NCBI GenBank assembly: GCA_950295325.1
Contig: OX485803.1
Span: forward strand, 65,737,554 to 65,801,553
Direction: 5' to 3'
DNA length: 64,000 bases
Source of the DNA: Polytrichum commune
Lineage: Eukaryota; Streptophyta; Polytrichopsida; Polytrichales; Polytrichaceae
Shown: positions 1 through 11,603 of the stretch, one piece after another
How positions within the stretch are numbered: position 1 is the stretch's first letter
Layout of the letters: each line of letters begins with the position of its first letter
The notes under the pieces: generated by a model
What the model was told of the DNA's origin: nothing
Databases searched by the model: none
What the model saw: the letters and a program-made list of their open reading frames with translations, nothing else
Position numbers and translations under genes: made by a program

Positions 1-1523
1 ACCATGTGATTTTAAAGATAATACAATATGTGACGAGGATAAATTGTTGCAATAATTCAGATAGGCTATAGTCAGAAACTTATGATTTTCTGAGTACACC
101 CCATCCATAACGTTGTCCCACAAGTCTAATTCCAAATAACATATCATTTATTTATACCTAATATTATATTATCTTAAAATAAAATAAATATTCATATAAT
201 TTTTTTTATGTTTTATATTCTATCTTCATTGTTTTATTTTGGTCATCTTATGAACACTTGCACTAATCTATCATTAGAATGACAAATATAATTTTAAATG
301 GTAAGTCACAAAATTATAACCTCAATGTTAATGAGGAGTTTGTAATGTTTTTGACCTCCAAGTTAATTACGTGCTTCATTGATGGTTTCACTTCCGGAAT
401 GAAATCCCAATCAATTGTTGATTTACTAATTGAAGTGCACATATATATTGGATTCTAGACCTTGAAGGTGAAGTGCACTCAATATGGGATTTGTAGTCAA
501 GCGGCCTTCAAGAATGCAAGGGCAATGTTTTTTTCGAAGTTGGGCAAGGCGGACAACAATTTTGGGTCGGGTTTAGAAAAATTCTCTAGAAGGTTGCCCC
601 CACTTGCTTCTATATGAGGCATTTTTTATTTTTTTATGTCTATACCCCTTTATATTAGTGCCTTAAGTATTATATTAGAATAGGATTTTTAAAACTACTA
701 AAACTTGGTATTTTTGAAACCCTTGAGACAAGGAACCGACGACGTATGGAAGTATCTAAAGTGGTTCATCTCATCCGCAAAGATGAATGAACTCTCACTA
801 ATGAGAATACATGAGTGCCACGAATCCCCGGCCGAGCACAGGTGTCGTTTACAGTATTCAGTAAGGAAATGATTAGTGTGGAGAACTCAAACACTAAATT
901 TCAACATGTAAATAGTTGGAAGTTACACCTTCAAATTTAATGTTGGTAAAGTTATGTGTCAAAAAATAACATTGATAAGAGAAGGGACATGGTAGTAGGG
1001 AAGGTGCCGGCTACTTTATGTCTAGCACTACTCATTAAATTGAAAATTAGTGTTGAACATGGAAGGGGTGGGAACAAAACTAAATGTAATCGAACAGTAA
1101 GGATCATATGTTGTGTAGTGTTTTCCACTAATAAAGTGGGGCTGAGAACGAACTTCTCGGCGCCTCCATGGGCACATGGCTTTAGCATGCCGCGCATGCA
1201 ATGTGCATTCGATGTGATGGAATGCACATGGATTAGGTTTCCAACATGGTAGCATACCGCACATGCGGGGAACGATGGACCCATGCCACCCGGTGTATCG
1301 AAGGCCAACATTGTTGTGGAGGGCACTGGTTTAGGGTTTGGGGTTTGGGGTTTGGGGCTGAGGGAGCACCAAGTTGATCGAGGTTGTTGGCTTCATACCG
1401 GGTCCACACCTTGGATCTCACAAGACATGCGTGTCTTACTCGCGCAGACTCCACAAATGTGCAGTGCTGCTGTAATGGAGCGGAGCATGCAAGGTTGTTC
1501 CGAGCTCTGAGGGTGGGAAGAAA
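1..1523. other. Gene-free stretch, AT-rich then GC-richer
   Basis: I see no coding signal here. The first 950 bases are AT-rich with stops in every frame. From about 1140 the base composition becomes GC-richer and stays so through the CACTA region. The short open frames around 950-1500 overlap on both strands and resemble no family I know. The left end of the CACTA element may lie here, but I could not find a convincing CACTA terminal inverted repeat or a 3-bp target duplication. Confidence 0.5.
1330..1357 (+). repeat. Interstitial telomere-like heptamers
   Basis: Four consecutive heptamers are present: one TTTAGGG, the plant telomere unit, followed by three TTTGGGG variants. Such short degenerate tracts are common inside plant chromosomes and in promoters, so this does not imply a chromosome end. 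Confidence 0.6.
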
Positions 1524-1868
1524 GTGCAGCTGTCCAAACATAATTCGGCAGCGAGGGAGGTTCACCCGCACAACATGCCACGCGATAGTTCAATCAGGGC
1601 ACTCCCCACCTCACATGCTAGGAGGATAGCAATGCGAGATGCGAAAATGTGGAGGAGGGAGACGGAACGTGCACTGAGGTCTGGACAATCCAGGAGCAGG
1701 TGCCCTTGCACGTTGTGCCTGTTCGGGAGACCACTGTTGAGGACAACGCACGCAACACACCTCAGGGACTTTGGAAGGCACCCTCAGAAGAGGCTCCAGC
1801 CGCAGGCAATTTCTGTGCTCTTGTATCCAGTGTGTATTGTGTGGAATCCTCAAAAGAATTTAATGTAG
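1524..1868 (+). CDS. Probable N-terminal exon of the CACTA transposase (C-P-C-x-x-C domain)
   Basis: This open frame carries RCPCTLC followed by H-L-x-x-x-G about 20 residues later. That is the pattern of the short zinc-finger-like domain (Transpos_assoc family) that precedes the TNP2 transposase in plant CACTA elements. An ATG at 1632 gives a plausible start close to the domain. It lies on the same strand and upstream of the transposase exons at 3020-7703, as expected for the first coding exon. The intron to 3019 would be over 1 kb and would hold the GC-rich repeat block at 2130-2990. I could not fix the splice donor, so the link to the main gene is an inference. It could also be a remnant of another CACTA copy. 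Confidence 0.45.
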   Translation: MQLSKHNSAAREVHPHNMPRDSSIRALPTSHARRIAMRDAKMWRRETERALRSGQSRSRCPCTLCLFGRPLLRTTHATHLRDFGRHPQKRLQPQAISVLLYPVCIVWNPQKNLM

Positions 1869-3019
1869 AAGGACAACCGACGAGTGCAACACTGGTTTTA
1901 GATTGTAGGGATGTGTTGTATTGTGCGAACACATGCCAGCTGTGGTGCGTTTGGGGCATTAGAGGTCTCTGAGACGTAACTGGTGGAATTATGCGGCAGG
2001 GCGAGCCGAGGGACAATTCCGATGAGGAGTGGGAGGCAGCTTATGCAGCACTGGATCCAGTTGCGCAAATTGGATGGGGAAACCGCAGAGCAGATGTCGC
2101 GCACCTCTCCATGAGGAGTGCCCGAAACACCATGGGCACAAGGGGGACCCCGGAGTGACACCCGGGACTTGTGGCGCCATTGGTGAGAGGGCCCAAGTGA
2201 TCCTAGTGTGGGTGAGGGCCCCGGGCGTTGGGAACGCCTCCCACCCACAAAGACTAGGAGGCATGAGGGTGAGGCCATGAGCTATGCGTAGCTCATGGCG
2301 TGGTGATTCTAGAATGCTCAAGATCACCTCAATCGGAGGTGTGAGCTAGGAGTTATGGCCATTTGAGTGGGGTGCTGTCCCGGGACAGCGCCCTGGTACA
2401 GCAGTGCCTGGGAGTGATTCCCGGGACTGCCAAGGTTCAAACAGGCATAACTTCCTCACCACTTGCCTGAATGGGGCAAGTGAGGAGTCCATCCGCATCT
2501 ACGTGAAGCGTAGATGAAGATGGAGTGGTTGGTTGCTGGAATCAGACATCATACAAGGAAGTTATGATGGTCTGAAGCTGCTGGGGGGGTTCTAGGCCCA
2601 GCGGCTAAGGGAAAATGTCCACTTGGCCCCAACTCTTGGTAGAGAGACAAGAGGTTGGTTGACGGTGGGGTAGGGGCCCCGCGTGAAGTCCTAGAGGCTT
2701 ATATGGGTGAGGTGGTGTGGCCTCACCCACCCGAGGCCGAACGGCACGGCCTCCATGGGCATTGGCCCATTGTGAGGCCATAGTTGCCTAGTATGGTTCG
2801 GGTTGTTGTAGTGTTGCTCCGGCAACGCGATGATCAACATAGGATTGGACTTCCATGGATGGAAGTCCACATTGGGGAAATGGGTTACCGATTAAGGGGT
2901 GAGTCCCGAAAGCAAAGTAGGAGGGTTGGTTCCCTCCTATGAACTATTGGTCCGGGGTAAGAGGAGCTATCCATTAGCATGGCGGAATGCGAAGGGTTAG
3001 CGCTCGTAACCTTTGGTAG
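1869..3019. repeat. GC-rich, palindrome-rich block (possible LTR fragment) in a transposase intron
   Basis: No coding frame is convincing here. The block from about 2130 to 2990 is GC-rich and contains two clean palindromes: 2274-2299, with 11-bp arms and a 4-base loop, and 2847-2868, with 10-bp arms and a 2-base loop. Runs such as CCCGGGA, and a 'cataacttcctc' phrase of the kind common in plant LTRs, suggest LTR-derived DNA. I found no TG...CA ends with a matching target duplication, so the class is not established. If the exons on both sides belong to one transposase gene, this block is intronic. Confidence 0.3.
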
Positions 3020-6000
3020 AAACGAAAATTGGCAAGATTATTAAGGGACCTAGCAAGGGTTGCGACAGCAGAAGGGAATGAAGTAGGTGCGCAATTGGTG
3101 CGTGATGTGTTTGAAGCTGCCGACGAGATGCACGACAATGCAATGTCTGAAATGGAGGGGAACACGCAGGTGGAGGATGTCCCTGACAATGTTGGGGCAA
3201 GTCCAAGAGAAGACCGTCCATCGTTGCTCACGGATAGGATTGTCGACCCCCTGGACGGCATGGACGTCTCTCAGGAAGGTGAGAATTCATTACCTCACAT
3301 GTCCCCTAAACCCTCACACTCCAGAACATGGTGTTAGGCCACAAGTTACATACTTAATTAAACCCTAAACATTGCAGTGGCTGCACATAAGATAGTCAGT
3401 TACAATTCCTTGCTTGGCACCAGCAGAGTATCTTTCAAATGTTGAACGCATGGTTATGGATTTTATATGTCAAAGGGAAGGCAGTGTCAGCACACTACTA
3501 GGGGAGGGGGGGGGGGTTGTGGCATTTGGGTGTAGAAGAGCGCCCGCAGAGAACGAATGAGAGCACGGCAGGGAGCGACGAGGAGGGCAGTGCGGAGAGT
3601 GCGAATGAATGGGACAGCCGGAGCGAGCAGGGTGCAAGTGACGACTGGGACACAATGGGGATGGATTCAGTTTTTGATGTCGATGTCCAGTACGGGCAGC
3701 CTGGTTTCGAAGAAGCCAGTGCTTTGGAGGATGAGTCACAGACACCACTCTTTTGTGGATCCCCTCTCTCTAGATTAGACGCGACTCTTATGTTTTTGAA
3801 TGTATGCCGAACGCACAAGGCAACAAATGCCTGCATATCAGAAATGCTGCATTTGTTGGCAAAAGTGATTCTTCCTCTGCCGAACTCTCTGCCGACCACC
3901 GAGACAATTGCTAGTAGTATGGTAAGCCGCTTGGGATTGAGGTACAAAGCAATAGACGCGTGTAGGAACGGGTGTGTTTTGTTCAGAAAGGGGAATGCAG
4001 AACTAGGGGCATGTCCAGCGTGCCATACCTCAAGGTACCGAAGAGTGGGATTGTCCAAAGTGCCTCAAAAGGTACTGCGACATTTCCCTCTCATTCCCCG
4101 ATTACAGAGAATGTTCTCCACACCCCACCTGGCCGCATTGATGACATGGCATGGTCACAACATTTCCGGGGATGGCAAGATGCGTGGTCCATTTGATTCT
4201 CCCCAGTGGGACTACATTAGGGCAAACTACAGTGAGTTTGAGGCAGATAAGAGAAACGTGCATCTTGGTTTGTGTGCTGATGGCCTGAATCCATTTGGTC
4301 AGAAGAGGTCCACACATTCACTGTGCCCCGTTCTCTTGATGAACTACAACATACCGCCATGGCTCACAATAAAAAAATTCTTCATTATGTTGGGGCTCCT
4401 CATACCGGGTCCGCAGGCAGTAACTAGCGAGCACATCGATGTTTACCTCAGCCCTTTGGTAGAGGAGCTAAAAGAACTATGGGTGGATGGTGTCATGTGT
4501 TACAACGCAGCGCGATGGCGTGGCGAGGTGCGCTTCACCCTCAGGGCAATTCTATTGTGGTGTATCCACGACTTTCCAGCATACGCCATGCTCGCGGGGA
4601 CCACCAACAAAGGATACTGCGCCTGCCCTGTTTGTGGACCAAACACACCATCTCGTTACTCTGAGAGTTTGTCCAAGGTTGTTTTCGGAGGGCGACATCG
4701 CATGTGGCTGCCTCCGGAACACCCTTTCCGGTTTGACGTTAGCGTATTCTGCACACAGGAGTTGGACGCAACACCTCCTGTCATGGATGCGGCCAGCCAC
4801 ATCCGCTGGGCTTACATGAGGGCCGAGTATGCACGTTGTGGAGGGAGAATGGGAGGGGAGGGAGACCCAACACTTTGCAGCGGTGTGAAGCGAGTTCCCC
4901 TGTTTTTTACGTTGCCTTACTGGAAGGTACTTCAAAACTCCCTGGATTCTTTCAAAAATTTGCACTATAGTCAAACAGGTTTAACAAGGGTCACCGTGGA
5001 ACATGCCTTGTCATATATTTAGAATGAGCCAAGAAGCACACCACTTAGTATGCAAGGTTGTTGGAAAATAATTTTCGAAAAGACACCTAACGAGTCATGA
5101 CTACATTATAATGATACCCCACAACATAATGTTAGAATCTTCCGGTGTAGGACAGTGAAATTGTTCTATGTCGCCTCCCTTAGTCGCTAGCCCAGCACTT
5201 ATGGAGCCCATGCAGGGTTGTTTGTTGCCATTTATATCCTGGATGTAGCATGAAATTTGTTGTGCTGCATAAACATGACAAATGTCACGGTCATGATGGT
5301 CCCTCGCATTATGTTGACAATTGATCCCAGAATAGTTTATGTATTTGTGTCGGCAATTGTGTGTGCCCAGGACTTGCCCCTCAGACATGTCTTGGACGTT
5401 ATGCACATTGAGAAAAACATTTCGGAGGCCGTATTAAAGTTCTTATTTGGTGAGAAGGACACGGTCGAGACACGGAAGGACCTGGAGGAGGTGGGGCTGA
5501 GGCGGGAGCTTTGGTTAAGGCCAACTACAAACCGGCAACGATTTTATAAACCACATGCGCCGTATGTTTTTACTGATGCTGAAAAGAAATTGTTCGTTGA
5601 GGAGGTAAGTGGAATACGGACACCGACAGGCTATGGCAGCTCCTTGGGTAAGCATTTTCAGAAAACGCGATTTCTTGGTCTGAAGTCCCACGACTTCCAT
5701 TGCTTGCTACAACAAATAGTACCAGTGGCTATTAGGAATTTGCTACAACCCCTGCAAAGAACAACCTTGATACGCCTAGGGAAAAGCTTTAACATGATTT
5801 GTAGTAGGGTGGTGGACAAGTCCCAATTGAAGGCGCTGCGACTTTATGTTGTCGAGACAATGTGTATTTTGGAGGTGTGTTTTCCGCCAGCTTTCTTTGA
5901 TGTCATGCAGCACACTCTCATCCACTTGGTGGACGAGCTGGAGCTGTGCGGGCCCGTGGGAGGGCGGTGGATGTATCCATTCGAAAGGTATCTTGGAACT

Positions 6001-7703
6001 CTAAAATCATTTGTAAGGAGCAGGTCCCAGCCGGAGGCATCGATGGCCAGCGGGTATGCAGCTGAGGAGGCCCTTGGATTTTGCACTGAATACTTGAACC
6101 TCCATACCTACACAAAGCGACATGTCTGGGAGGACGAAGAGGAGCAGGGAATGCGGGGCTCCGTCGTTGAGGGGAGGGGGCATGTCCTCAACCTGTCATC
6201 TGCGGAAGTGGCGCATGCTCACAATTACATCATCCTCCATGATGAGCGCACCCTGCACATGAGACGGTGAGAGACTAAACCCTATGTACCTCCCAGAATG
6301 CACTTTGCGTCCTCCGTCTGTAGCTTACATGGCGTATATGTGGATATTCGTGGGGCGGAACTGGGAGTCTTGTGGCACCTCGTGGGCCCTGCATGTGTGG
6401 ACGGCATAGGAGGAGCCGTAACATCTCTAGTCATGCAGGCAAGAAATGGGGGCACGTAGGAATGCCTAAATTGTTTTTCCTGGAAGTAGGAATACGAAGC
6501 TTAGACATACCATGACATCCACTTTGCGCACGGCTAATGGAGTGCACAATGTGCTTGGGGGGGGGGGTGGTGGTATGGGAGGCGCTCGATCCAACCCCTT
6601 CCATGAAGCCATAGTGCACAGGAATAAACATAAACATAAATTTACCAGTAGCCGAATGTTATGCCATGCAGGCCTGGAAGGGTATGAGTTTGGCTGTGGG
6701 TTTTTCCCTGGCATGTTGGCGTGTATTGGCTGCAGGTATCGGCCGTGTGTGCAATAATGCATAGGCACAATTGGAAGTGCACAGTACCTGCTTGTGAGCA
6801 TAGTCACAGAATACGGGTCATGGTTGGCTCCCTGGGCGGACTGCCAATAAGAAGTCTGACTGTCAGTTTGAACAGGGAGTACGAAAGGGAGGCTGCAGTG
6901 GTGGCCACAGTGGATCCATTCCCCAGATGGATGTCGGCACGGTGCTCTTTGTTGCCCGATGGAGCAGCGGCGGACATGGAGGACTTGCGAGCTTTGTCGC
7001 ATGGACCATCGACACGGGTATGCTCATTCCGCAGCATGGTTTCCCACGGCTCCCACTACCGGGTCGAGGAGGAGGAAGGAAGTGGCTCACATGTAACATA
7101 TGACTGCGGTGTGGCAGAGTTGCAGGCTCGCAGTGGCGGTGGAGGTTGCCTGGGTGAAACCAACGGTGTGGAATTGAGGAGAGTAGGCACATTGAAAGAC
7201 ATATTGGTCCTCAATTATGGCACCTTGAACCTTGTGTTGATGGCAGTGTCGTGGTTGACGGAGCACACAGAGCTGCAGCCACGGCTGCGCAGAGATGCTC
7301 ATGGATTTTGGCTAGCCAACATGGCCGCCATACCTCGCTCCAACCAGGACCCATACATACTGCCTTCTTTGGCCTCCCAGGTACAAAGTTTTTTTTGTCG
7401 CGTTTGTTATGGAAGGAGTTATGCAGACTAGCCAAACCAAACATGCTAACGGTTTTTGAGTGACATGCCTGCGCACAGGTATTTTTCGTGGCCGACAAGG
7501 AGAATCCTGGCTGGAGTGTTGTGCTGCAGAAGGAAGCGCGGGGCCGGCGAGTGAACTGCACGGAGGAGGATCTACACATAGGGCAAGAGGAGTCAAGCGG
7601 CGACCGAGATGTGTTCACAGCAATGGAAGGAGAAAGGCGGGAGCATGGAGATGAAAATGATTTGGTCGATGCACCAAGGCCAGCAACCAGGCGCAGGCTA
7701 TGA
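3020..7703 (+). CDS. CACTA (En/Spm) TNP2-type transposase gene, five exons
   Basis: This gene encodes the transposase that would cut and move CACTA-superfamily DNA elements. The best model has exons 3020-3278, 3536-4926, 5371-6266, 6867-7380 and 7479-7703. All junctions are GT-AG and the phases agree, giving 1094 codons plus a TGA stop without an internal stop. Domains in order are an acidic N-terminal part, Transposase_21 in exon 2, DUF4218 in exon 3 and DUF4216 across exons 4-5. The exon 2/3 junction falls inside the family signature that ends in VLDVMHIEKN. An upstream zinc-finger exon is likely at 1524-1868. The start of exon 4 is the weakest boundary; 6765, 6804 and 6810 are also in phase. 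Lack of stops suggests the copy is young or under constraint. I could not find its terminal repeats. Confidence 0.82.
3536..4926 (+). CDS. Transposase_21 (catalytic region) exon of the TNP2 transposase
   Basis: This exon carries the core of the CACTA transposase. Visible family signatures include LNVCRTHKATNACISE, VLRHFPLIPRLQRMF, DGKMRGPFDSPQWD, CADGLNPFG, IPGPQAV, ELKELW and DFPAYAMLAG, ending with FTLPYWK just before the donor GTACTT. The Asp in the ADG motif and the later conserved acidic residues are the expected positions for the catalytic centre. The 5' boundary at 3536 was chosen because the TAG acceptor there joins the phase-1 end of exon 1 (donor GTGAGA at 3279). The preceding intron holds a guanine run near 3505-3516. 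Confidence 0.85.
5371..6266 (+). CDS. DUF4218-bearing exon of the TNP2 transposase
   Basis: The exon opens with the conserved stretch from DLPLRH to VLDVMHIEKNIS, which completes the Transposase_21 signature. It then continues into DUF4218, visible as LIHLVDELELCGP and RWMYPFERYLGTLK, and finally a Gly-Tyr-rich GYAAEEALGFCTEYL. The acceptor is CCCAG at 5370 and the likely donor GTGAGA starts at 6267. DUF4218 is found in nearly all plant TNP2 proteins; its exact role is unknown. Confidence 0.85.
6867..7703 (+). CDS. DUF4216-bearing exons of the TNP2 transposase (intron 7381-7478)
   Basis: This part begins after a 600-base intron and holds DLRALSHGPSTRV, the usual linker after DUF4218. DUF4216 follows, visible as LKDILVLNYG and QDPYILPSLASQ, and is completed across a 98-base intron by VFFVADKENPGWSVV. 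The intron runs from GTACAA at 7381 to GCACAG at 7478. It falls exactly between the two halves of the motif in phase 0, which makes the join convincing. The C-terminus is short and basic, ending in ATRRRL. Confidence 0.78.
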
Positions 7704-8556
7704 AGGTGGCCCGCAACTCTGCAGACGGAGGTCCTGTAGCTGCATTGGCTCGTCCCCACAAATGGGAATTGGACTTGACCTTTAGGTGTGTTTGTTCAGT
7801 GGGCATGGAGGGAGCTAGTCGCCCGCGGGACCTCGGTGTATGATTTCCTGTGAATTTAGTTTCGTTCTTCGGCCACCCAGGATGATGTGCACATTGTGGT
7901 GCGAAGACATGGTCGTAAAGGCAGGCAGGTTGTGGCAATCATACTCCCAAGCCGAAATTTTGGAACAACAATTTGTGGAAAGTGGGACTCAGTAGCAAGA
8001 TGTGTGCATTGCTCACGGTTTTGCTGTGGCAACATGGAGCGGTCCCACAGTGGCGCACATACGTGGAAGTGGCGTGCTTGAGCGCGGGAGCGGTCCTTCT
8101 CCAAGATTTTGGACTTGGCCCATATGCATGCGAATGCCGTGAACAACGTCAATAAGGGCATGAGATGTGTCGGGGCAAACAACTGTGAAACGGAATGACG
8201 AAATGGACGAAAACATATGGGTTGAGGATTGGTGCAGCCGGGGGGGGGGGGACTTCGGGAATTCCTTCATTGTGGTCTCTATGCTAGTTCGATGTTGTGC
8301 TAGGCGTCCACAGGCACGATAGTAAGTCAGTTATGCTGCAACAAGCAAACAGTGCAATGTGGCCACGATTTTGTTGTTAATACAATACAACCTATATTCA
8401 GCATTGCCCGATGCACAATTGTAAACTTGCATCCTCTTAATTGTGATTTGTTCTCGCATTGGCCACGCTTTATGGTAACACGGTGTGGCGCTGCCACAGA
8501 GCTACGTCCCCCCTGTCGAATGAATTGCAGGCCATAAGTCATTCTCTTTGCAATAT

Positions 8557-8608
8557 ACACAGAGAATACGGTGCAGCACATACACAGAGAATACGGTGCA
8601 GCATACAC
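8557..8608 (+). repeat. Two-copy tandem repeat, about 27 bp
   Basis: A unit containing ACACAGAGAATACGGTGCAG occurs twice back to back, followed by a degenerate partial third copy. Confidence 0.7.
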
Positions 8609-8672
8609 ACAAAATACTCTCCAGTACCAAGCAGAATACATGTAATTTTCACTTGGTATTTTCCGTAGCTCA

Positions 8673-8888
8673 TTGAAAGCAGACGCCGCAGCCAGGTGGG
8701 ATGACTTGGAAGACCTTCATTGGGAACAACGCACGCTCAAGAATAGGGCTTCATGCCCATGTATGCAGTGTACAGTAAATAAATGCCACTCAAACGTACT
8801 CTGCAAAATTTTGGAATGTGAGCCACCCTTAAAAAAGTGCGGACATCCACAAGGGCAAAGACGCGACAACACTTCCACAGTTGCATAA
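8673..8888 (+). pseudogene. Second C-P-C-x-x-C fragment, possibly CACTA-associated
   Basis: A 71-codon frame contains SCPCMQC followed by a Cys/His/Leu-containing tail. This loosely resembles the zinc-finger-like domain that precedes TNP2 transposases, and the exon at 1524-1868. It sits downstream of the transposase and is not joined to a second transposase, so it may be the N-terminal remnant of another CACTA copy. The match rests on a short cysteine pattern and could be chance. Confidence 0.25.
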
Positions 8889-9030
8889 TGTGGAGGATGA
8901 ATTTTTAGCTTTTTCTAGTTTCTGGTGTTCGCTGCCCCACTTTTCACTCCGTGTGCAATTATTCCACACGGCAGGCCCTCTCTGTCAGCCCGGTATGTCG
9001 AGTGGGCCCTGCATCCTTGTAGTGTGAGTT

Positions 9031-9530
9031 GCCCTAACATTACCCAACCCAAAGGAGGTAAATGTTGTGCTGAAATCGAGGCATGGCAGTGGGTCAGCCC
9101 CTCGGGGGTCGGGTCCTGGTCTGCATGCAGCAGAGCCTCTGCTGGCCCGGGCTGTAACGACACTGTGGCACGCCAAGCTGCCCGTGCCCAACTTCACACC
9201 ACATCACCTTCCATCATGGCATCCCCATGCCATGAGGACCATGTGGCCCATGGCCGACATCCACCCACCGAGGTAACCTAATCACCCTTGGGGACTGTGT
9301 TTTGGGGTGCCTCTTTGGAAGACCTTCATCCAACCATGGTTGCTGAATCATTGTAACCTGCACACTCCGGATTTTTGCCGCAATGGACTGTCTTGCATGA
9401 AGTGATGCGATTGCAACAATGATGCACTGAAGGGATCATAACCATGCCTCTCATTGATCGTAACCTAGGCATTTAGCAAAGAGTGTAGATTTCTGCCAAA
9501 ATGGATTGTCTTCTATGTACTAGTTGTGCT
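9031..9530 (+). repeat. Left arm of a ~500-bp inverted repeat
   Basis: From the phrase GCCCTAACATTACCCAACCC onward, this sequence matches the reverse complement of 14645-15168 for about 500 bases. The inner 200 bases are nearly identical and divergence grows towards the centre of the structure. Within the arm, a phrase built around 'GTAACCT...GATTT.TGCC.AATGGA.TGTCTT' appears twice in degenerate form, as in subterminal repeats of DNA transposons. Short open frames here (8925-9281 and its mirror at 14939-15259) share peptide sequence only because of the repeat. Confidence 0.85.
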
Positions 9531-10940
9531 GCCATTTGTAGTGTTACTAAAGTTACTAAATGTAAATCCAACTTCGCATGGAAAATAAGTAGTCACAACA
9601 AGCATGCTGGTTTAGGGTTGCTGGTTTAGCTGAAGTTTTTGTGTAAGGGTAAAGAAGAGCATTGTAGATAGAGAAGAGCATTGTAGAGAAGATTATTGAA
9701 CATCGGTGTCTAGAGAATTCTTTTTGCGGAACCACTCCGATCCGTGATGCGAATTGGTTTGGTACGCGGTTGTTGCGATGAATTTGGAAGTTTTATTATC
9801 TCCAATGTGGATGTTCCGTGATTTATTCATTTTTTTGTGTTTGTAACATGTGTACAGGGATAAATAGTACCCTTCAATTATTGTTCATCATCTCAAGTAG
9901 CTGTTTAACTACGGCTGTCTAACTTTCGGCTCCAGATCTCAGATCCAGGTGGGAAAACTTGAGAATTCCGATTCAGTCTGGTGCAAACTTCAAACTTCAA
10001 AGTTTCGGTGATCTGGGACGGGGGGACCACTCAGTTGAAGTCTGGTTTGTAGTTGTGGAGGATTTTATACGTTGGAGGCGACCGCGGCATGGCATATTCC
10101 CTTCTCTTTTTCACCAAAGACTCGAAGCATAACCATTAGGGCTTCTTTCGCCATAACCTGTTGTTTAGAAATTTCTTTGTCGAGGAGGTTTCAAGTTTGG
10201 TATGATCTTGTCCCGAACTTTGGATGTGGCGGAATCCTTCTATATTCCCAATAGTGACACTCTTGGGGATCCCATCACTCCTATTTAAAGTGCAGGAAAG
10301 TTTTGAGTGACTTGGTCGCTGGATCGCCCGATTGCCCACTTAACCTCTGCCGTTGGGTCTACGTCCCAAAGGGTGAGGTCATTCAGGTTCTTGTACCTTG
10401 CTAAATGAAATGGAGGAGTGAACCACTTCGGTTGCAGTTGTAACTATTGTTATCCCACACAAGGATTTAATTAGGCTTACCCTTTTGGCTTCCCTTCTTA
10501 ACTTGGGAGCCAAAAAGACTTAGCGGGGTGGGCTCTGTTTCTTGCATAATAGCATCCAAGACTGCAGTTTTAGCCAAGTTCCATAGCGATTTCCATCAAA
10601 GCTTTTCTTTCTCCTGCACTGCCTACGACAGAGAAGGACAACGGCATAAATTGGGTTCTTCAGGGTGCCGGAGAGAATCAAGATTCTTTCACCGAATTAG
10701 AAATTTCAACGACGTTCCAACAATATCATTGGCAGTTGTTGTGCCATAAGCCGTTGTCCAGGAATTCTCTTGTTAAGTAGGGTTTAAGTTTGGTTAGCTC
10801 CTCTTTAGGGTTTTGAAAGTTGGATGTGGGTGTTCCAGAGCATGTCCCTGACTCTTCCTAATTTTTAGGTATTTTCGGTTCAGATGTGTCTGTATGTCAT
10901 CTTTTGAATCAGTTGTTCATTGTAATCATCATTGATGCAG
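9531..10940. other. Interior of the inverted-arm region, possible captured gene leader
   Basis: No protein is recognisable. The sequence just upstream of the RPL26 exon fragment is not repetitive within the window. It could be the 5' leader and first intron of a captured RPL26 gene, because a splice acceptor is kept at 10940. That origin is an inference. Confidence 0.3.
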
Positions 10941-11056
10941 GTGTGAGCAGCTCTAGGCGCAAGTCAAGGAAGGCGCATTTCAGTGCGCCCTCAAGCGTGA
11001 GGCGCATTCTTGTGAGTGCTGCCCTTTCCTCAGACCTCAAGAACAAGTACAATGTT
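10941..11056 (+). pseudogene. RPL26: Captured exon fragment of ribosomal protein uL24 (RPL26)
   Basis: The translation contains [20 protein letters not shown] followed by [14 protein letters not shown]. This is the N-terminal part of cytosolic ribosomal protein RPL26/uL24, which binds 26S rRNA in the large subunit. The usual first residues are missing. Instead the homology starts right after a GATGCAG splice acceptor, in a phase that would complete an Arg codon from a lost upstream exon. After KYNV the homology stops abruptly, so the rest of the protein is absent. The fragment lies between the two inverted arms and is best explained as a host exon picked up by a transposon. It cannot make a working ribosomal protein. 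Confidence 0.8.
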
Positions 11057-11603
11057 TGGGGATACATTAAAATCCAATGAAGTAGTTAAATTACAGGAAT
11101 TGGCAAATCAGCTTGTAGAGGAAAAACTCACTGGTGATCTGGTAGAAGCCCGATGAAGTAGCTGTAAAGTTGGCCTAGTTTTCCCTGTCGTTTCGTTTCT
11201 TTTGATCACAAATCTTGTAACCCCCATATATCTGAGGCACTTTCACATTTTGAAGCAAATATATGGTTATGGGGGATTTGAAAACATCCAGTAATGTATC
11301 AGTTTTTATTTCTGTAAACATATTCATATGAGTTCCTGTTGGGAAGGCCTGTGAAGATGGCTACATGTGGTGCCTGAGCTGTAGATCAGGAGGCTGAAGT
11401 TTTAGGGTTTAATCACTATTTTCTTTATGAAATGACAAGGTGTCATTTGATCCAATCCTTCGCGTGAACAACAACCACGCAGACAGTCGCGGATGTTGTT
11501 AGCAAGATTCATGACGCCCCCGCTATAGCCACAGAGATTACTACTTTAGTCGGTTACGTCCAGGACATATTTATGAGGCGGAGGTGGTGAAACAACGAAA
11601 GCA
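11057..11603. other. Spacer with no recognised gene
   Basis: I see no homology after the RPL26 fragment ends. The sequence CTTGTAACCCCCATATA and AT-rich DNA follow, which could be captured 3' untranslated sequence. Nothing decides this. Confidence 0.3.

Larger units (their letters stand above)
7704..9030. other. Downstream flank of the transposase gene, no clear gene
   Basis: Apart from the C-P-C fragment at 8673-8888 and the small tandem repeat near 8557-8608, I see only short overlapping frames on both strands. A run of guanines occurs near 8240. The stretch may be the 3' part of the CACTA element. No terminal repeat was recognised. Confidence 0.4.

Noticed and set aside
1330-1357. Telomere-like heptamers as evidence of a chromosome end
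   Set aside because: Only four degenerate units, followed by ordinary transposon DNA.
3489-3500. CACACTACTAGG as a possible CACTA terminus
   Set aside because: It lies inside the first mapped intron of the transposase gene, and no inverted partner or 3-bp duplication was found.
8925-9281. 118-codon plus-strand ORF with a near-identical ORF at 14939-15259 on the minus strand
   Set aside because: Peptide identity is fully explained by the inverted DNA repeat. The frames diverge outside it and match no family.
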